Source: Cephalotus follicularis (Eukaryota; Streptophyta; Magnoliopsida; Oxalidales; Cephalotaceae). From it: a DNA stretch of 64,000 nt. The notes beneath the pieces are model-generated. The model ran no database searches. It saw only the letters and a program-made list of their open reading frames with translations, and had not been told where the DNA came from. Position numbers and translations under genes: made by a program. Positions 32,055 through 44,722 of the stretch are shown in pieces. Location of the stretch: the NCBI GenBank assembly GCA_001972305.1, contig BDDD01000320.1, forward strand, positions 682,001 through 746,000, read 5' to 3'. How positions within the stretch are numbered: the stretch's first letter is position 1; the number at the start of each line of letters is the position of its first letter.

Positions 32055-33475
32055 CTAAAAGAGGAGAAATTGGGAATTTTTCTTGTTATATAACCTAGCT
32101 AATTCATTTCCAATAATAACCTCATTGGTCATTCGTCTCAGCGGTTGTTTATACGACTGAAAAACTTCTTTAATGGATAACTTGTGTTCAATTAAATGTG
32201 TGTTCAGACCAGGCATCTCATCATAGTTCCAAGTAAAACAATCTTTAAACTCCTTCAAAAGTTCAACAATGGCTTGCCTTACTTCAGACTAAAGTACTTC
32301 ACTTATAAAAGTTGGCCGAAGAACATCTTTAGATCGCAGATTCACCTCGCACAAAGGGTCATGAACATCGATTGTAGAGTCTTCCATCTTTTCCGATGCT
32401 GGCCCTAAATCTTTTATTGTTATCCGGATGCCAACATCTTCTTCATTTCCATAAGTCAACTCGGCCAAATCGGTCGAATCCTCTTTCAAACCTTTCTTTT
32501 CCAAGACATATGTCCGTAAATTTTCCATCATTTTAGCTATAACCAATGCCTTCACTTTCTAAATTTGCATCTCAATCATGGATTTCTTTAATGATAAGAC
32601 CAGTCTCGTTCGGCTGATAGGGAATGATCATATTCGGTCGAAGAACTTCTTCACATGCTTGATGAATCATCTCCCTCTAGGGGAAAATTTCTGGATCTAT
32701 CGACACACCTCCGTAGCGATCGTTCCTATCTCTACCAATAAACTTAATTGGACTTATGTCATCCACCATAATACCTCGCCTTTACTGCATTAGAACTTGC
32801 TACAAACGATCCTCCATCAACTTGAACCACTTCAACATTGCCACCATTCCACAAAATCAAACACTGATGAAGGGATGCACTAGTTGGCATGGATCCAATC
32901 TCTCCCTAGCAAGGCATTGTACTTTGAAGATGAATCTGCAATGAAGAAATGTGCCCTTGATGTTTTCTTTTCAACCATTAATTCCACAGGGAGAACTCCC
33001 TGGCTTGTGTGACTCCCCCAACAAAATTACTAATTTTACTTCTGTCAGGATAAGATTGTTGGCTGATTTCCGCAACGCCGCATCATCGAGTAAGGAAGGA
33101 TATTAACAGCTACACCATTATCGACCAACACTCTAATAATCAGCCTACCATCTAAGCATGAATATATAATGGTCATATATGCTTGGTCATGACTTCTTCT
33201 AGTTTGCTGAGAAGTACTTTATCAGCCTTCATCTCTCTCTTGCTAATTTCAATTGAATTGGTTCTTTTCTTTGGTTTAGCCTGGTCATCATTCACCAAGA
33301 TCGGCGTTGGTTCACAAGATTCAAACACATCTCCCTCCATAACTTCTGGCTTATCCAATTTAACCTAAAACACTAATGGCAAGGTTAATGTATAACAATC
33401 AACATTAATTGGAATCATGCCAATCCATGTGAGGTTATCGTTGAGACTATCGTTATCAAAAACATAGAAGTTGTC
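32055..33475 (-). pseudogene. Tat-like gypsy protease to RT fragment
   Basis: Minus-strand pieces in order: LDKPEVMEGDVFESCEPTP; IEISKREMKADKVLLSKLEE; protease GRLIIRVLVDNGVAVNILPY with D-N-G in place of D-S/T-G; ARELPVELMVEKK; YNALLGRDWIHAN; and the start of RT, KDCFTWNYDEMPGL followed by a KLSIK...QPLRRM block. GRDWIHAN and the EMPGL motif are characteristic of the Tat/Athila-type non-chromovirus branch. Several stops and frameshifts separate the pieces, and RT ends at 32055. It follows a chromovirus-like gag without a visible element boundary. Confidence 0.7.
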
Positions 33476-34041
33476 AGAAAATATTTCTCATTAAACTCCA
33501 TGACAAACAAATCCCAACAACACACTATCCCGGATTCCTCCCAAAACAAATCAACTATCCTCTACCAATGCTCTATCTCACCCTGTAGCATATAAGTGGC
33601 AAAAACAACGTTCTGTAAGTCAGAACACTCCAAGAATCCAAAGATCTTATCCATTTGCATCAACCATCTCTTAGAGGTAACAACATCATATTCTCCTGTA
33701 AAAGCTGGAGGACTTGGTTTCAAGAACCTAATTAAATGATCCTCCCTACGTGCAATACAATCAACAGGTCTTTTTGGTGCTACTTCATGATCAGCTGTTC
33801 TAGCAGTTGTGGCTTGACCTGATGTAGCCACTTGGCATTATAAGATCTCATTCATTGAGACCATAGTAGCATACATCTCCCTTAGGAAATCCCTTGGCTC
33901 TTCTCGAGCGGGTGCAACAAATTCCACATTTGGTGTCACATTACTTTCTTCTGGTTCATTAACACCCCTACTAGCTCTGGTACGCCTGGTCGACGGCCCA
34001 CCTTTGGCTCTTCTAGCAGTTCCTCCACATCGACCTTCCAT
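33476..34041 (-). pseudogene. Chromovirus-like gag (element G2)
   Basis: The start Met at 34041 opens MEGRCGGTARRAKGGPSTRR, then EPRDFLREMYATMVSMNEIL, an in-frame TAA at 33838-33840, and the gag core: FLKPSPPAFTGEYDVV, KRWLMQMDKIFGFLECSD, VVFATYMLQGEIEHWW. It continues past the next stop as FVMEFNEKYFS and then turns into Tat-like sequence. The core is the Tekay/Del-type gag. The position 150 bp after the primer-binding site supports the start. Confidence 0.75.
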
Positions 34042-34186
34042 ATATACCTTATATAAGAGAAAATGTTAGATGCCCACTTATCTCGACCACAATTCCAAAA
34101 TAAACTGAAACAATCAACAATCTTATCAATAACTCTTAATTCCAATATCCAAGGATCCTATCCTGGCATAGCCAACTTAAAGTAGT

Positions 34187-34197
34187 CTCTGATACCA
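34187..34197 (-). promoter_or_regulatory. Primer-binding site, tRNA-iMet type (element G2)
   Basis: The minus strand reads TGGTATCAGAG, six bases from the LTR edge at 34204. Confidence 0.85.
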
Positions 34198-34203
34198 CTC
34201 AAC

Positions 34204-36431
34204 TGTCACACCTCGAATCATGGGCGAACCCCACAACCCGACGTGTGGTCAACTGTCCATACAATCCATCCTTTATACATAGCATAATACCCAAAATTAA
34301 GTTATAAATTAAAACTTTAATAACCGTCAACCATACTGTAGAAATAACCCATTCAGATACTTGCATAAATAATCCAAAGATTATACAGCTCATAACATAT
34401 GTCTGTAGTATTGCCACAAGTCGGCCGGTCAATACAACAAAACTTATACAACAAGGCGTCTTATATAAGGTAGAAAAAAGAAACTGAACTGCAACTGAAA
34501 TTTCTTCCTGGAGGTCCAATCCGACTCACTTCGAGGTAACCTCAGCACTCCTCCCTAGAGGTATGCCTATTTTGAGAATGGGACAGCCAAACACGGCTAT
34601 GTAGGCAAAACTATATGCAATAAAGTGAACAGATATATACAGATATATGCATGGCATGTGAAATTCATGAATGCCAATTGTGGACAATGTTAGTATATCA
34701 ATCGTCCCAACCCGGTGGTATACTTAACGAGTCTTAGCAATAGAAATTACCATCCATACATCCTAGGTCTATAGACACTCCACAAAATCATCCATAACCA
34801 TAACCGTACCATTCCATAACCATAACTGCACAATTCTATAACCATAAGCGTACAATAATACTAGTCCCCAAATGTTCTAACCCATAATGGTGTTCCCTTG
34901 GGTCCAACCATACAATACCATAATACCAGTCCTTATAAGTTCTAGCCCATAACCATTTTTTCATAGGTCCATTTAATATTGTGTTCCCTTAGATCCGTCC
35001 ACAATGCAGTGTCTCCTATAGGTTCCCCTAAAGTGGGTTCCTAGAGGTCTATTTAATACTCTGTTCTTATATGTCCATCCATAATGCGGTGTCTCCCCGT
35101 AGGTTCACACCTAAAGTGGGTTCCTATAGATCCATACAACTTTCATACTATGTGGTCAATCAATATCATCTATAAATCCATAATCATAAACCCTTTAAAC
35201 CATAACCATAAGACTCTTTAAACCGTAAAACCATTTAAACCATAAAACCAATTAAAGGATAGGGACCTAACCATAAAGGATCACGTGGGATCCATCAGTC
35301 AAAACCATTTCCATAACCATCCATACCATTTTTTCATAACCATTTTCGGTCCCTATCGGAGTTAATAAATCCATTTATTGGAACTTCATTGAAATTCATT
35401 TTGAGAATTGATTTGAAGGTCAATTGTGTTAAAAGGGGGTTCATATAGATTACAAGGCCTTAGGAAGGCTTCCTAAAGAACCTATTTGAAGATAAAGAGT
35501 TTGGGGTTGAAACAAGGTTGAAAACAATTCATTTTGTCTAAAAACAGGGCACAGAGCGCCGACCCTTGAAGCAAAGTGTCGACTATTAAGGCTACAAAGC
35601 GTTGACGGTTTGGCATAAAGCGTCGACGGTTTGGGGTAAAGCGTCGATGGTTTGGGGTAAAGCGTCGACGGTTGCACAACGCGTCGATAGTTTATCATTT
35701 GGTGAAAGCTTTGACTCTTTAACAAAAGCGCTGACAGTTTACGGGTTTCCAGTATAGCGCCATATGGCAGTTTAACAGTCCAAAAATCCATTTAAATTTG
35801 TTTAAACCATTTAAAACTCGATCCAAAGGAAGCTACAAGATCCAATGATCGATTACAATTTGAAAATAACTTTAAACCCTAAGATCCATACTCATAAACT
35901 CATAATCATGAGAGAGAAAGGAGATTGGGGCAAAATGTCACAAAAACTCTCTAGTCTTTCCTTGATTTCCATTCTAATCCGTTATTAACCGTATCAATTA
36001 CCCTAACTCATCCATCTAACACATAGAACCTACCTGCAAACTATTGAGAATGAAGAATGACTGGATTCGTTGCTTGAATCCTTGTTCTGGTCCTTCCTTC
36101 ATGTTCCAAACTCTGCCACGAATCCAACGGATCCTTCCTTGCTCAATTCTGGCCTCTCTCTCTCAAACTCACTCTCTTACTCTCTCTCTATAAATGGAAA
36201 GGAGAATGAAAAATGAGAAAGAAAGAGAGTTACTTGTCAATATATATACTCCTTTAGGGAAAAAAACCCAAAACCTCCCCTTAGGTTCGATTTAACGCAC
36301 ATTACCCATAAACAACCATAAAAATGAAAATATCATATTACCATATACATTCTATGCCATCCATCAATACAGTACCGTACAATAATATATTAATACAAAC
36401 AAATACATACATCTATAACTCGGGACTTACA
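34204..36431 (-). repeat. LTR G, shared between two gypsy interiors (2228 bp)
   Basis: The left edge TGTCACACCTCG is followed leftward by a primer-binding site and gag. The right edge CGGGACTTACA is preceded, on the minus strand, by a purine tract (TAAGAAGGAGAGGA) and a pol end. The same LTR is thus 3' LTR for one interior and 5' LTR for another. It contains an 80 bp duplication (34971-35050, 35051-35130), CCATAACCATA minisatellite-like sequence near 34790-34850, and a palindrome array at 35556-35740. Confidence 0.85.
35596..35679. repeat. 21 bp tandem array with GCGTCGACGG core (LTR G)
   Basis: Units AAAGCGTCGACGGTTTGG plus a variable three-base end lie at 35596-35616, 35617-35637 and 35638-35658, with a partial fourth from 35659. 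The core varies as GCGTTGACGG, GCGTCGACGG and GCGTCGATGG. Looser copies (CAAAGTGTCGACTATT, ACGCGTCGATAG, AAGCGCTGACAG) flank the array. Confidence 0.9.
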
Positions 36432-36885
36432 TCCTCTCCTTCTTAGAGAAATCTCATCCCGAGATTCCCTAATGTCAAAACAAGTAAGGATATAACGCTC
36501 TCACACCTTCCATAAGTTCCCATGTCACTTCCTCAAGCCCATGATACTGCCATAACACTTTAACCAAAATGATGCTCATGCTCCTTAACTGCTTGACTCG
36601 GCGATCTAAGATTTGCAAAGGTGTCTCCTCAAAACTCATATATGCCCTCAACTCCAACGAATCAAAGTACAATACGTGGCAAGGATCTAGATGATACTTC
36701 CTCAATATAGCAACGTGGAATACTTTGGGCACTTCTGACAAGTCTGGCGGTAAGGCAAGTCTGTCAACAACTGCACCTACTCTCTCAAGGCTCTCAAAAG
36801 GTACTATATACCGTGGGGCTAACTTTCATTTCTTGCCAAACCTCATAATTCCTTTTGTTGGTGAAACTTTGAGGAACACATGATC
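36432..36885 (-). pseudogene. Pol C-terminus and polypurine tract of gypsy element G1
   Basis: From the right, the minus strand reads HVFLKVSPTKGIMRFGKK, a stop where the family has a sense codon, then VPFESLERVGAVVDRLALPP, then the open frame from 36741: MSEVPKVFHVAILRKYHLDP, MSFEETPLQILDRRVKQL and VKVLWQYHGLEEVTW, ending ALYPYLF. This is the chromodomain-like end of pol. The tract TAAGAAGGAGAGGA (36432-36445) abuts the LTR. The upstream part is cut by copia F at 36885/36886. Confidence 0.85.
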
Positions 36886-38271
36886 TGTTACATTAGGGGT
36901 GTCCTTGTATGCCACGTTATGGCTCGTTTGTATATAAACACTCTTGATTAATACAATTCTGAATTCCTTTTACATTCTATGTGCTTCTTTATATATTGGC
37001 AAGGCTATATGGCTCATCCCAACCAACTAAAATTAATAGAATAATTATATGTAATTAACTGTATGTCATATAGTGCCCTGTCACACCAAAGGGTTGGATC
37101 TCGTGCCAATAGGGCTATGAGAATGAGATCTTTATTCCATGTGACAAATTTTCCAAGCCATAGGTTCACTTTCTTTGGGCCATTGACGAACTGTGAAGAC
37201 TTGTCATGTTGAGCTTGCTCTCGGGTTAGCAGTAGAGGTTGGTTCTCTCGTAGCTAATTGGGTTTACCCCTAAAGCTAAATGTGAGGTGTATGCTAGAGT
37301 GCGTGACACTGAATAGACCCACTAATAGGAAACCTATTTGGATAGTGAATACCTAATGTCAATAGGATTCCTATGGTCTCGATAGTGTATAGTCTATGGT
37401 GACTAGTAGGTCTATAGCCTGTGTTGTCTCCTTTGACCTGAGCGGCTGGCATGCATTGCATGGTGACTGCTTGACTTTGATTTCTGCCTTCCCCAACACT
37501 AGCCAGGTGCTGGCAAAAGGGTTGTCTTTGGGTCTTGTGGGAGATACATTTATATGTATGGGCGAGTGTGCAATAAGGTATCGTCACACCCGGGCTGAGG
37601 GTGACCGACTCTATTTATCTATGTACGTTGCAAAATTAAAAGTCCTGATCAGGCATAGGTGGACTGGGAACGAGAGGTTCCCGTGGGAGGTCTACCGATA
37701 ATCTCAGTGCGATCATAGATTCATAGTTGTCACGGCAATACTAGGGGTGACATTCATCCAAACCCTAGGTTATGATCGGAGCCAAGTATGACGAGTGAAA
37801 CATGACACATATGCCGATGACTGGATAGAGAAATTGGCTATTAGGACCATGATTGATAGACGTGGTAATACACGGATCTGGGGGGTGACTGGCGCTCACA
37901 CCAGGGCTGCTCTGATGGTCAGTGTACTGTTAGAGTGGCCGTACCAGAAGTAGGGATGTTCTGGGAATTTATCATCATACCAGAGATCGACAGGGTTTCA
38001 GGTCTTGCCTGACTTTGAACAGGTTGATATGTGGTGGTACACATATCATTTAGTGAGAGGACAACATCAGGGAAGATGATGCTTGGATAGTGAGTATTTC
38101 ATTTGATGGATTGAGGTCGATGCAATGCCACAATGAAATATTCCATGCGAAGGCTTTTGGAAATGAAAGAGATTGTCTTTTTGTCTTTGGGCGTAGACGC
38201 CATGGAGAGCATGCGTCGTCGCCATCTCTAGTTGAAGTTACTGGCCGTTGACGCAAAGGGATTGCGTTAAC
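36886..38271 (+). repeat. 5' LTR of copia F, first part
   Basis: It starts TGTTACATTAGGGGTGTCC and matches the 3' LTR (63056-64000) throughout the visible 945 bp, including TATATAAACACTC (36931; 63101). It is inserted in gypsy G1 pol; the left flank TGATC (36881-36885) should recur after the 3' LTR outside the window. Its end carries sites like GGGCGTAGACGCC and GCCGTTGACGC and is split at 38271 by a solo LTR. Confidence 0.85.
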
Positions 38272-40990
38272 TGTAATACCCTGCTTGTTCGTATATGTGT
38301 TTTACGGACTTTTTATATGTTAGTTTTTGAGCTTTTAATTTGTTTTGTTAAAAGTCCGGTTGCCCTATGTTTTGGGCTGACTGATACCTGCCCGAACCTT
38401 TGGGTATGTTTGTATATGGGTATGCATAAGTATGGATTATGTCTTTATCTTACTTTTATTTTATTTTTGTTTATTTTAAAAAATAAGCTTTATAACTCCT
38501 TTTATTATTTTGAAAGTTATTAATACAAATTTTAATTAAAAACAAAATCCTTTATTCTGTTTTATTTTTTTTTAATTTCTTTCTTTTCCTTCCCTCCCGT
38601 GCATCTCTCTCCCCCATCAATCCTACACGTTTTCAATCTCTTCTTTCCTTATCAACTTCCTGAAAATCCTCCCTCATTCCTTACCAATTTGATTTTGTCC
38701 CCTTTATTCCTTATCTATCCCTCAATTCTCTCTTTTCTTTCCTATTTTAAGAATGTCACTGCCTTGTGTTATGCCATTCATTCTTTGTAAGCCATTGCTG
38801 AATTCTACAATATAGATTCTTGTTTTGTGTTCTTCGATCAGTTTTTCATCAATATAAGGTTTGTTCTTCTTATTTCGGATTTAACAATTGTGTTTTTGGT
38901 TATGCATAACAAGGATAATTTTTGAATCTGTACGTTTTTTCCTCTTGTTTTTCTTTTGGAACAGCCTCTGTTTACCTCTAATTCTTGGTGTCTCTACAAC
39001 TATTTTGGCATCCATCAGGTTGGTTTTCTTTGTGTTTATGTCATCCGATTTTATTCCATATAGGTTAATAGAGGTTGTTTTGGTCCCTGTCAATTCATAC
39101 CATGTTGTCATTACTGTTTTGTGTCAGTTGATCAACCTTAGACGTCTCACATAAATTGTAATAGAGTAATGGACAGAAAATTGGACTTATATGTATGCAT
39201 ATGATTAGAGGTTCTTTCTTTCTTTTGAAGTTAAGTCACTGTTTATGTACTCTATGTCAATTCTGTGTTTTTGTGTCATCTAAACATCACACAATGTCAT
39301 ATGTATATGTGTACAAGCCTCTGGTATAGAGTTATACATGTTTGGACAGTTTATGCATTGAAAAATGTCAAATTCTGTTGTTCTGTCGTCTAGAACAGTT
39401 GGCTGTTCTTATAGACAGTCGACTGGTTTGGTTGAGCAGTCGGCTGTTTTATGAATACAGTCGACTGGTTTGTGTTGAGTAGTCAATTGGACCCCGTCAC
39501 AATCGACTGCTTGCAGTCCAGATTGTGTAGTCGAATGGCCCTGTTGCATAGTCGGCTGCCAAGCTTCCAACAGTCGACTGGAGCTCTGTAACAGTCAGCT
39601 GTTTTGTCCAGAAAATGCCTGTTTTCAATTGTTTTGATCCGTTTGTTCGTCGAATCGATCTAGGTCTGTTCTAAACACTATAATGAATCTGTTTTATGTT
39701 TCTAATAATTCTCAGACCCTTATATGCATAATTTTCTGTCTTTTATATTGTTGTGCTTCAAGGAGAGTTTGATTTAACAATCTTTTTGTAAGTCTTATCT
39801 GTAAGCGCATAAGGTACGGATACTCTGCCCTTTGATACTCCTTTCGATTTTATCGAATGAAAAACAGTTTTGTTTTATGCTATTCCTTCGTTTTAAGAAC
39901 TTGGTTATGAAATTGATATGTTCTAAAAATAAAGTCGGTTTGACAATTTATGAATTTAATATTCCTGACTTTATACGTATGTTATGATATGTTATGAAAT
40001 GTATGTTATGAAAATGATATCGTTGATAACGATTCTCGAATATGTTTTGAAAAGCATATTTTATGTGTTTCTAAATTGATTTTGATAAATCAATGTTTGA
40101 GAATGTTTAAATACTGAGTATTTGTACCCACCTATGGGGCGTACCATAGCCATGTGTAGGCCTGGCACGGGGAAATGACACTTCCGTAGCGGTGTGATTA
40201 GTCTACGGCATCTCTGTATGTTATGAATAAATCCCATGAGGTGGATTTATGGATCCGCTATGTATGCTAGAGGTTTATGAATCGATTCTAGTTTATGGCA
40301 TATGCGATAAGATATCCAATGTGTGATATGATATGATATGAGAATCGACTTGTGTAGTGTCGTACACTTCAATTCTAATGGGCATGTGGAATTAGCTCCT
40401 CCCTTTCCATATATATTTCTGATATGTGATATGTTATGTGGCTCAGTATGAATTTTGAAATTATGATTTTGAAATGTTTCGTATATATATTTCAAGGTTA
40501 TGAAATGGGTTTTATGAAGTTCGGAAATGAATGTTTAAATGATTTACTGCTTAAGATTTTTGTTATGAGTATTGTTGAAATCTTATTGCTTTTAAATTAC
40601 CGTTTACTATTTTATATTGTCTATCTGTACTGAGGTTTGCTCAGCCGCATTTTTGTTTCCATGCGGCAGGCTATCAGGAGCAGCGGGGGAATGTGTGAAT
40701 GAGAGTTGGCCACCTTTATGTCATGGATCCCTAGCAGTGTGATCCCTATGTGTTTTCAGTTAGAGTTGGTCATGAACAATAAGATACTTTTGGTTTATGT
40801 TTTTAATAATTGACCCTTAGAACATATGTTTTAAGTTTCTGAATATGATAAGTTTTCAGTATGTTATATTTTGACCGCCGCGTTTTGGCTAATAAAGTTA
40901 TGCCTATGTTATGTTCATTTAAGTTATGTTTTGTTAATTTATGGTCTGTATTATGACCTATGACTACTTCCGTCATCCGGGGGTGTTACA
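38272..40990 (+). mobile_element. Solo LTR, family C (2719 bp), target duplication TTAAC
   Basis: It runs from TGTAATACCCTGC to GGGGTGTTACA and matches the 3' LTR of gypsy C. Perfect 5 bp duplications TTAAC flank it at 38267-38271 and 40991-40995. No gag, pol or second LTR is present, so it is a solo LTR formed by recombination between the two LTRs of a full element. It sits inside the 5' LTR of copia F. A CAGTCGACTG cluster lies at 39394-39606. Confidence 0.95.
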
Positions 40991-40995
40991 TTAAC

Positions 40996-42070
40996 ACTGA
41001 AAAAACCAGTAGCTTTGCGCATCGACGCCATGAGGTCTACACATCGACGCCATAACTAGAGAAAGCCGCTGGGCATTAACGCTATGGAGGGCATGGCTTT
41101 GACGATTGCAAAACCAGTAGGTATGCACGTTGACGCTATGGGTGTTACGCATCGACGCGAAGACAAATGGACTCGGTGCCTGTTTCATCTTATCCATGGC
41201 ATTAACGCCTAGATAATATGAGATGCATGGCGTTGACGCCTAAACTCCCTGACGCGCGCTGCAGTAGGAGAGAGAAAGTCAACACTATAAAAGGCTTGAG
41301 AGAAGCTTGTTGAACACACTTGAGACTTCCTCTTTCTCTCACTTCCCTGCCGTGCTGTCTCTTGTTCCTGCTGGCATACGCATCAATGCCTAATCCAACA
41401 CTTTGACGCCTACATCGCCTAGTGCCAATTACAGCCATTTTCAAGCTTCCTTTCACCACTCAAAGTTCATAATAGGTGAAGATAACTTGCACACTGCTCT
41501 TTATCTTTACCTAGAGTGATTTAGACTAGGTTAAACACTTGGCCTTCTTCTTCCTCATTCGTGGTTTGAGGATTTGCTTGGAGGAGCTTGAAGCACTTGG
41601 ATTCAAGTGGAGAGGGAGCTTATCTTGAAGGAAGAAGTCTTTACCTTTGGTAAGAACCTCTTCTTCTTCTTCCTCTGTTGCACCATGGCAGTGGGTGTTG
41701 GTTAGGGTTTTTGTAAAACTAAACCTCCATGGGTTTTGTTGGTGCTTTCTTTCCATCCCTTAGGGTTAGGGATGTGTGGAATTGGGTTTCTTGGGCATTA
41801 GGCTAGGGTATTGTGTGTTTGCCTTGCGCGTCTGTGTGTGTGCCCATTTGTTAGGGTTTACGGCAACCCTATTCGAATCCCGAATTCCTTGTGCTTGGTT
41901 TTGGTTTGTTTGAATGTTTATTAGAGTTCCTTGGCATTTATTGGGACAATTCAAACATAGATTAGGGCACCTCATTGCTTGGGGATTAATCTATTTGTGG
42001 AAAATTAAAGTTAATCGGCCCTAATCTCTAATGTCTGGATTGATAAATCTTCCGCTGCGCATGGGCCACA
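40996..42070 (+). repeat. 5' LTR of copia F, second part
   Basis: It continues the LTR after the solo LTR C. It contains palindrome-like sites (GCGCATCGACGCCATG, ACATCGACGCC, GGCATTAACGCC, GGCGTTGACGCC) at 41017-41235 and again at 41380-41420, then a CT-rich and TTCTTCTTCTTCC leader-like region. The exact end is uncertain; I place it at CCACA near 42070, 13 bases before the primer-binding site. Confidence 0.7.
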
Positions 42071-42083
42071 CGTTCCCGAAAAG

Positions 42084-42095
42084 TGGTATCAGAGC
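42084..42095 (+). promoter_or_regulatory. Primer-binding site, tRNA-iMet type (copia F)
   Basis: TGGTATCAGAGC, a full complement to initiator-Met tRNA 3' end. Confidence 0.9.
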
Positions 42096-43429
42096 GTGCT
42101 AATCAACTACAATCAGACCTCAATTTGATGTTTTGTGGATTGTTGTTTGCATATGTTTTTTGGCCGATTCTGTGTAGTCCTATGTTTAGTGGGAGTTACT
42201 TGTTGGTCACACTAATAAAATCGATGAACCATGGAATGCCAGATTGTTACATGTTTATTCAATTATATATCGGTTATATTTTTGAATTTCTTATGCATGC
42301 TGGTAGGCTTTGGGACTGCACCTAGCTTTGTGTTTTCTCTGTGTGTTTGATTTAGTTTCTTTGTTACGATAATGGAATTCAATCGGTCTGTAATAAGGCT
42401 GCCTGCGTCCGCCATATTTATTTTCTTGTTCTTTTTCTTAGAGTAGAATTCTCTTCTCCCTCAATTGTATTTCTTTTCATTTAATTGTACATATGGCTGT
42501 AAATTAAAGAAAGGAGATCAATGAAGTTTGAAGAAAATTTCAAGACCAGTTGAAGGCCATGTATGCGTGGTAGCAATTGTAATAGAGTTAATTAAATTAG
42601 TTCACCTAGGAAGACCTAGTGGTCACGTTGGCTCGCATGATCATTAATAGCTTATGTCCAAAGTCAGACCACTTTTAGGGTGCATGAGATGGATGTTTTT
42701 CTTTAACAATCCAAATACGTTCAAGCATGTTACGCCGTCCAAATGGATTGGAAGATTAAAATTAATCTAAAATGGCTTTTGGTAATTTTTAAAATTGATG
42801 AGACCAAATCCCTCCAACTTGCAAATAATAAGTCCATAAGCGGTGGGGCATATGGCTGCCCTGTTGTTGGCCTTCCATAATCATCATTGAATGGTGTGGA
42901 TATACTGGGGATGGCACCAGCGAAAGCTAAGGTCCCTCATATAACCATTTCTATTCAATTTCAGTGTGAGGTACACTGAAAGGAAATGATCATGTTTTGA
43001 TACTCTGACAGACCAAAGTCTGTGGGTGTCAAAACGGATATATATCTTTAAGGGTTGCGGGTTTGACTTATATCGGGATCATATGGTTTGCACAACCAAA
43101 GTTGGGACCATATGGGCCGAGAGGCCAAATCTTGTATCGGATCTTACATATGGGTGAGAGGTCCTAAGGTAAATTGGTATACATACCTACCTATTCAGGT
43201 ATTATGGTTTGCACAACCAAAGTCGGAGCCTGGGTATTGTGGATAGATTTATATCCCCACTAGGAAGCGAGAGGCTTCTCGAATTCCACATGGGATGATT
43301 AGAATAGTGGGAGTAACCATAATTACAAAAGACCAAGTGTTATGGTAATAATATAATTGGAATAATTTGCTAATTATCTCTCTCTTCTTTCCTCTTCTAT
43401 TGGTTGCTAGTTCACCATATTCTGCGAAA
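42096..43429 (+). other. Long leader of copia F, no gene found
   Basis: About 1.3 kb separates the primer-binding site from the gag start. Plus-strand frames are short and unrecognisable. Blocks such as CACCTAGGAAGACCTAGTGG are shared with the leader of copia E (reverse, near 59575-59600), so the leader is an ancestral part of both families. Confidence 0.7.
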
Positions 43430-44113
43430 ATGTCAATTGGCACAGCACTATCTCGTGTTCTTGAAACAATCAAGCTCACGGGTCCAAATTTCTTGGATTG
43501 GCAGCGCAAGTTTCCCTTGACACTCACGAGCATGAAGCTTGCTCATGTCATGACTGAGAGCCCCCCCAAACTGGGAGCCAACCCGTCGGAAGAGCAAAAG
43601 GCGAAGAGGGCCAAATGGTTAGACGAGGACAAGCAAGCTCGTTGCTTAGCGATTTAGGGTATGGTCCCAGAATTGTAAAGACAGCACGAGAAGCTTGATA
43701 CGCTAGGAGCTATACTTCTCTGTCTTCAGCAGTTTTATGGATCCCGGTCGAGGATCAAGACGTTTAACTTGTCCCGTCAGCTCTTCTGCACGAAGATGGC
43801 CGAGGGATCTTCAGTTCACGCACATGGATTGAAGATGATTGATATTGTTGAGCAGCTGGCTCAGTTAGATCTTACCATGGACAATGATTTCTACATTGAC
43901 CTGGTTCTTTCATCCCTCCCTAGGTCATACTCTCAGTTCATTACAAATTTCCACATTAACAAGGTGGATACTAATCTGCCTGAACTTGTGGAAATGCTTC
44001 GTATGGCCGAAGTAGACATGGGCCACGGGAGGTCCACATCTGATGTGATGTATCTTCCATCTACTTCTTCCCAGAAAGCTCCAAGAGGGAGCGGATCAAG
44101 AGGATCCACATGA
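43430..44113 (+). pseudogene. Copia gag (element F)
   Basis: The start follows TTCTGCGAAA. The frame reads MSIGTALSRVLETIKLTGPN, FLDWQRKFPLTLTSMKLAHV and AKWLDEDKQARCLAI, then TAG at 43655-43657 and TAA soon after, then TLGAILLCLQQFYG, IKTFNLSRQLFCTKMAEGSS, the HAHGLKMIDIVEQLAQLDL block and DFYIDLVLSSLPRSYSQF. This is the plant copia gag (UBN2-like). It ends in a frameshift near 44105, before the zinc knuckle. Confidence 0.85.
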
Positions 44114-44722
44114 AACCTAAAGGGAAGAAGAAGAAAGGGAAGAGACCAGCTATGCCGACGGGGCCAGTGGTTGGGGGATCAGTCTTAGATACGATCCAGC
44201 AGCTACAGGATGATGACTGTTGCTTCTATTGTGGGAAGCACGGACATTGGAGAATACAATGCAGTGAGTTCCAAAAATCCAAGTCAGGAGGTGCCTCAGG
44301 GTCAGGTACTTTCATCATTGAGCTTTTTCTAGCTACTAATGTTAGTTCAACTTGGGTTTGGATTCAGGTTGTGGAACTAATATTTGTAACTCTTTGCAGG
44401 AGCTAAGAGGTGCTAGACAGCTGAGAGAGGCTGAAGCTTTGGACTTGCGTATAGGTGATGGATCGGGGATTCACACCACGGCAATAGGCGTTTTTAAATT
44501 GTCTTTTTGTAATAGCCATGTAATTAAACTTGATCCTTGCTATTTTGTTAAGAACCTTGTTAGAAGCGCTGTATCTATTTCTTATTTGTATAATATGGGC
44601 ATGGAGCTCACTTTTTCTACATACGGCTGTAGACTTGTGCAAAACAATGTTCTTTTATGTGATCGACACATTGACAATGGGATCTATGTTTTAAATACAA
44701 ATGCACAAATGGCTTTAACAAT
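44114..44722 (+). pseudogene. Zinc knuckle and protease (copia F)
   Basis: A Lys-rich stretch (KPKGKKKKGKRP) precedes one CCHC knuckle, CFYCGKHGHWRIQC. About 80 residues later, after another frameshift near 44350, the protease active site LDSGCGTNICNSL appears, followed by ALDLRIGDGSGIHTTAIGVF and HIDNGIYVLNTNAQMALTI. The Asp of DSG is intact. The gene is cut by the LINE at 44730/44731; GAG-pre-integrase resumes at 50602. Confidence 0.85.

Noticed and set aside
35482-35791. Minus frames with repeated RRFTPN or PSTLYPK units, which look like a repeat protein
   Set aside because: They are the translation of the 21 bp GCGTCGACGG array in LTR G and have no other support.
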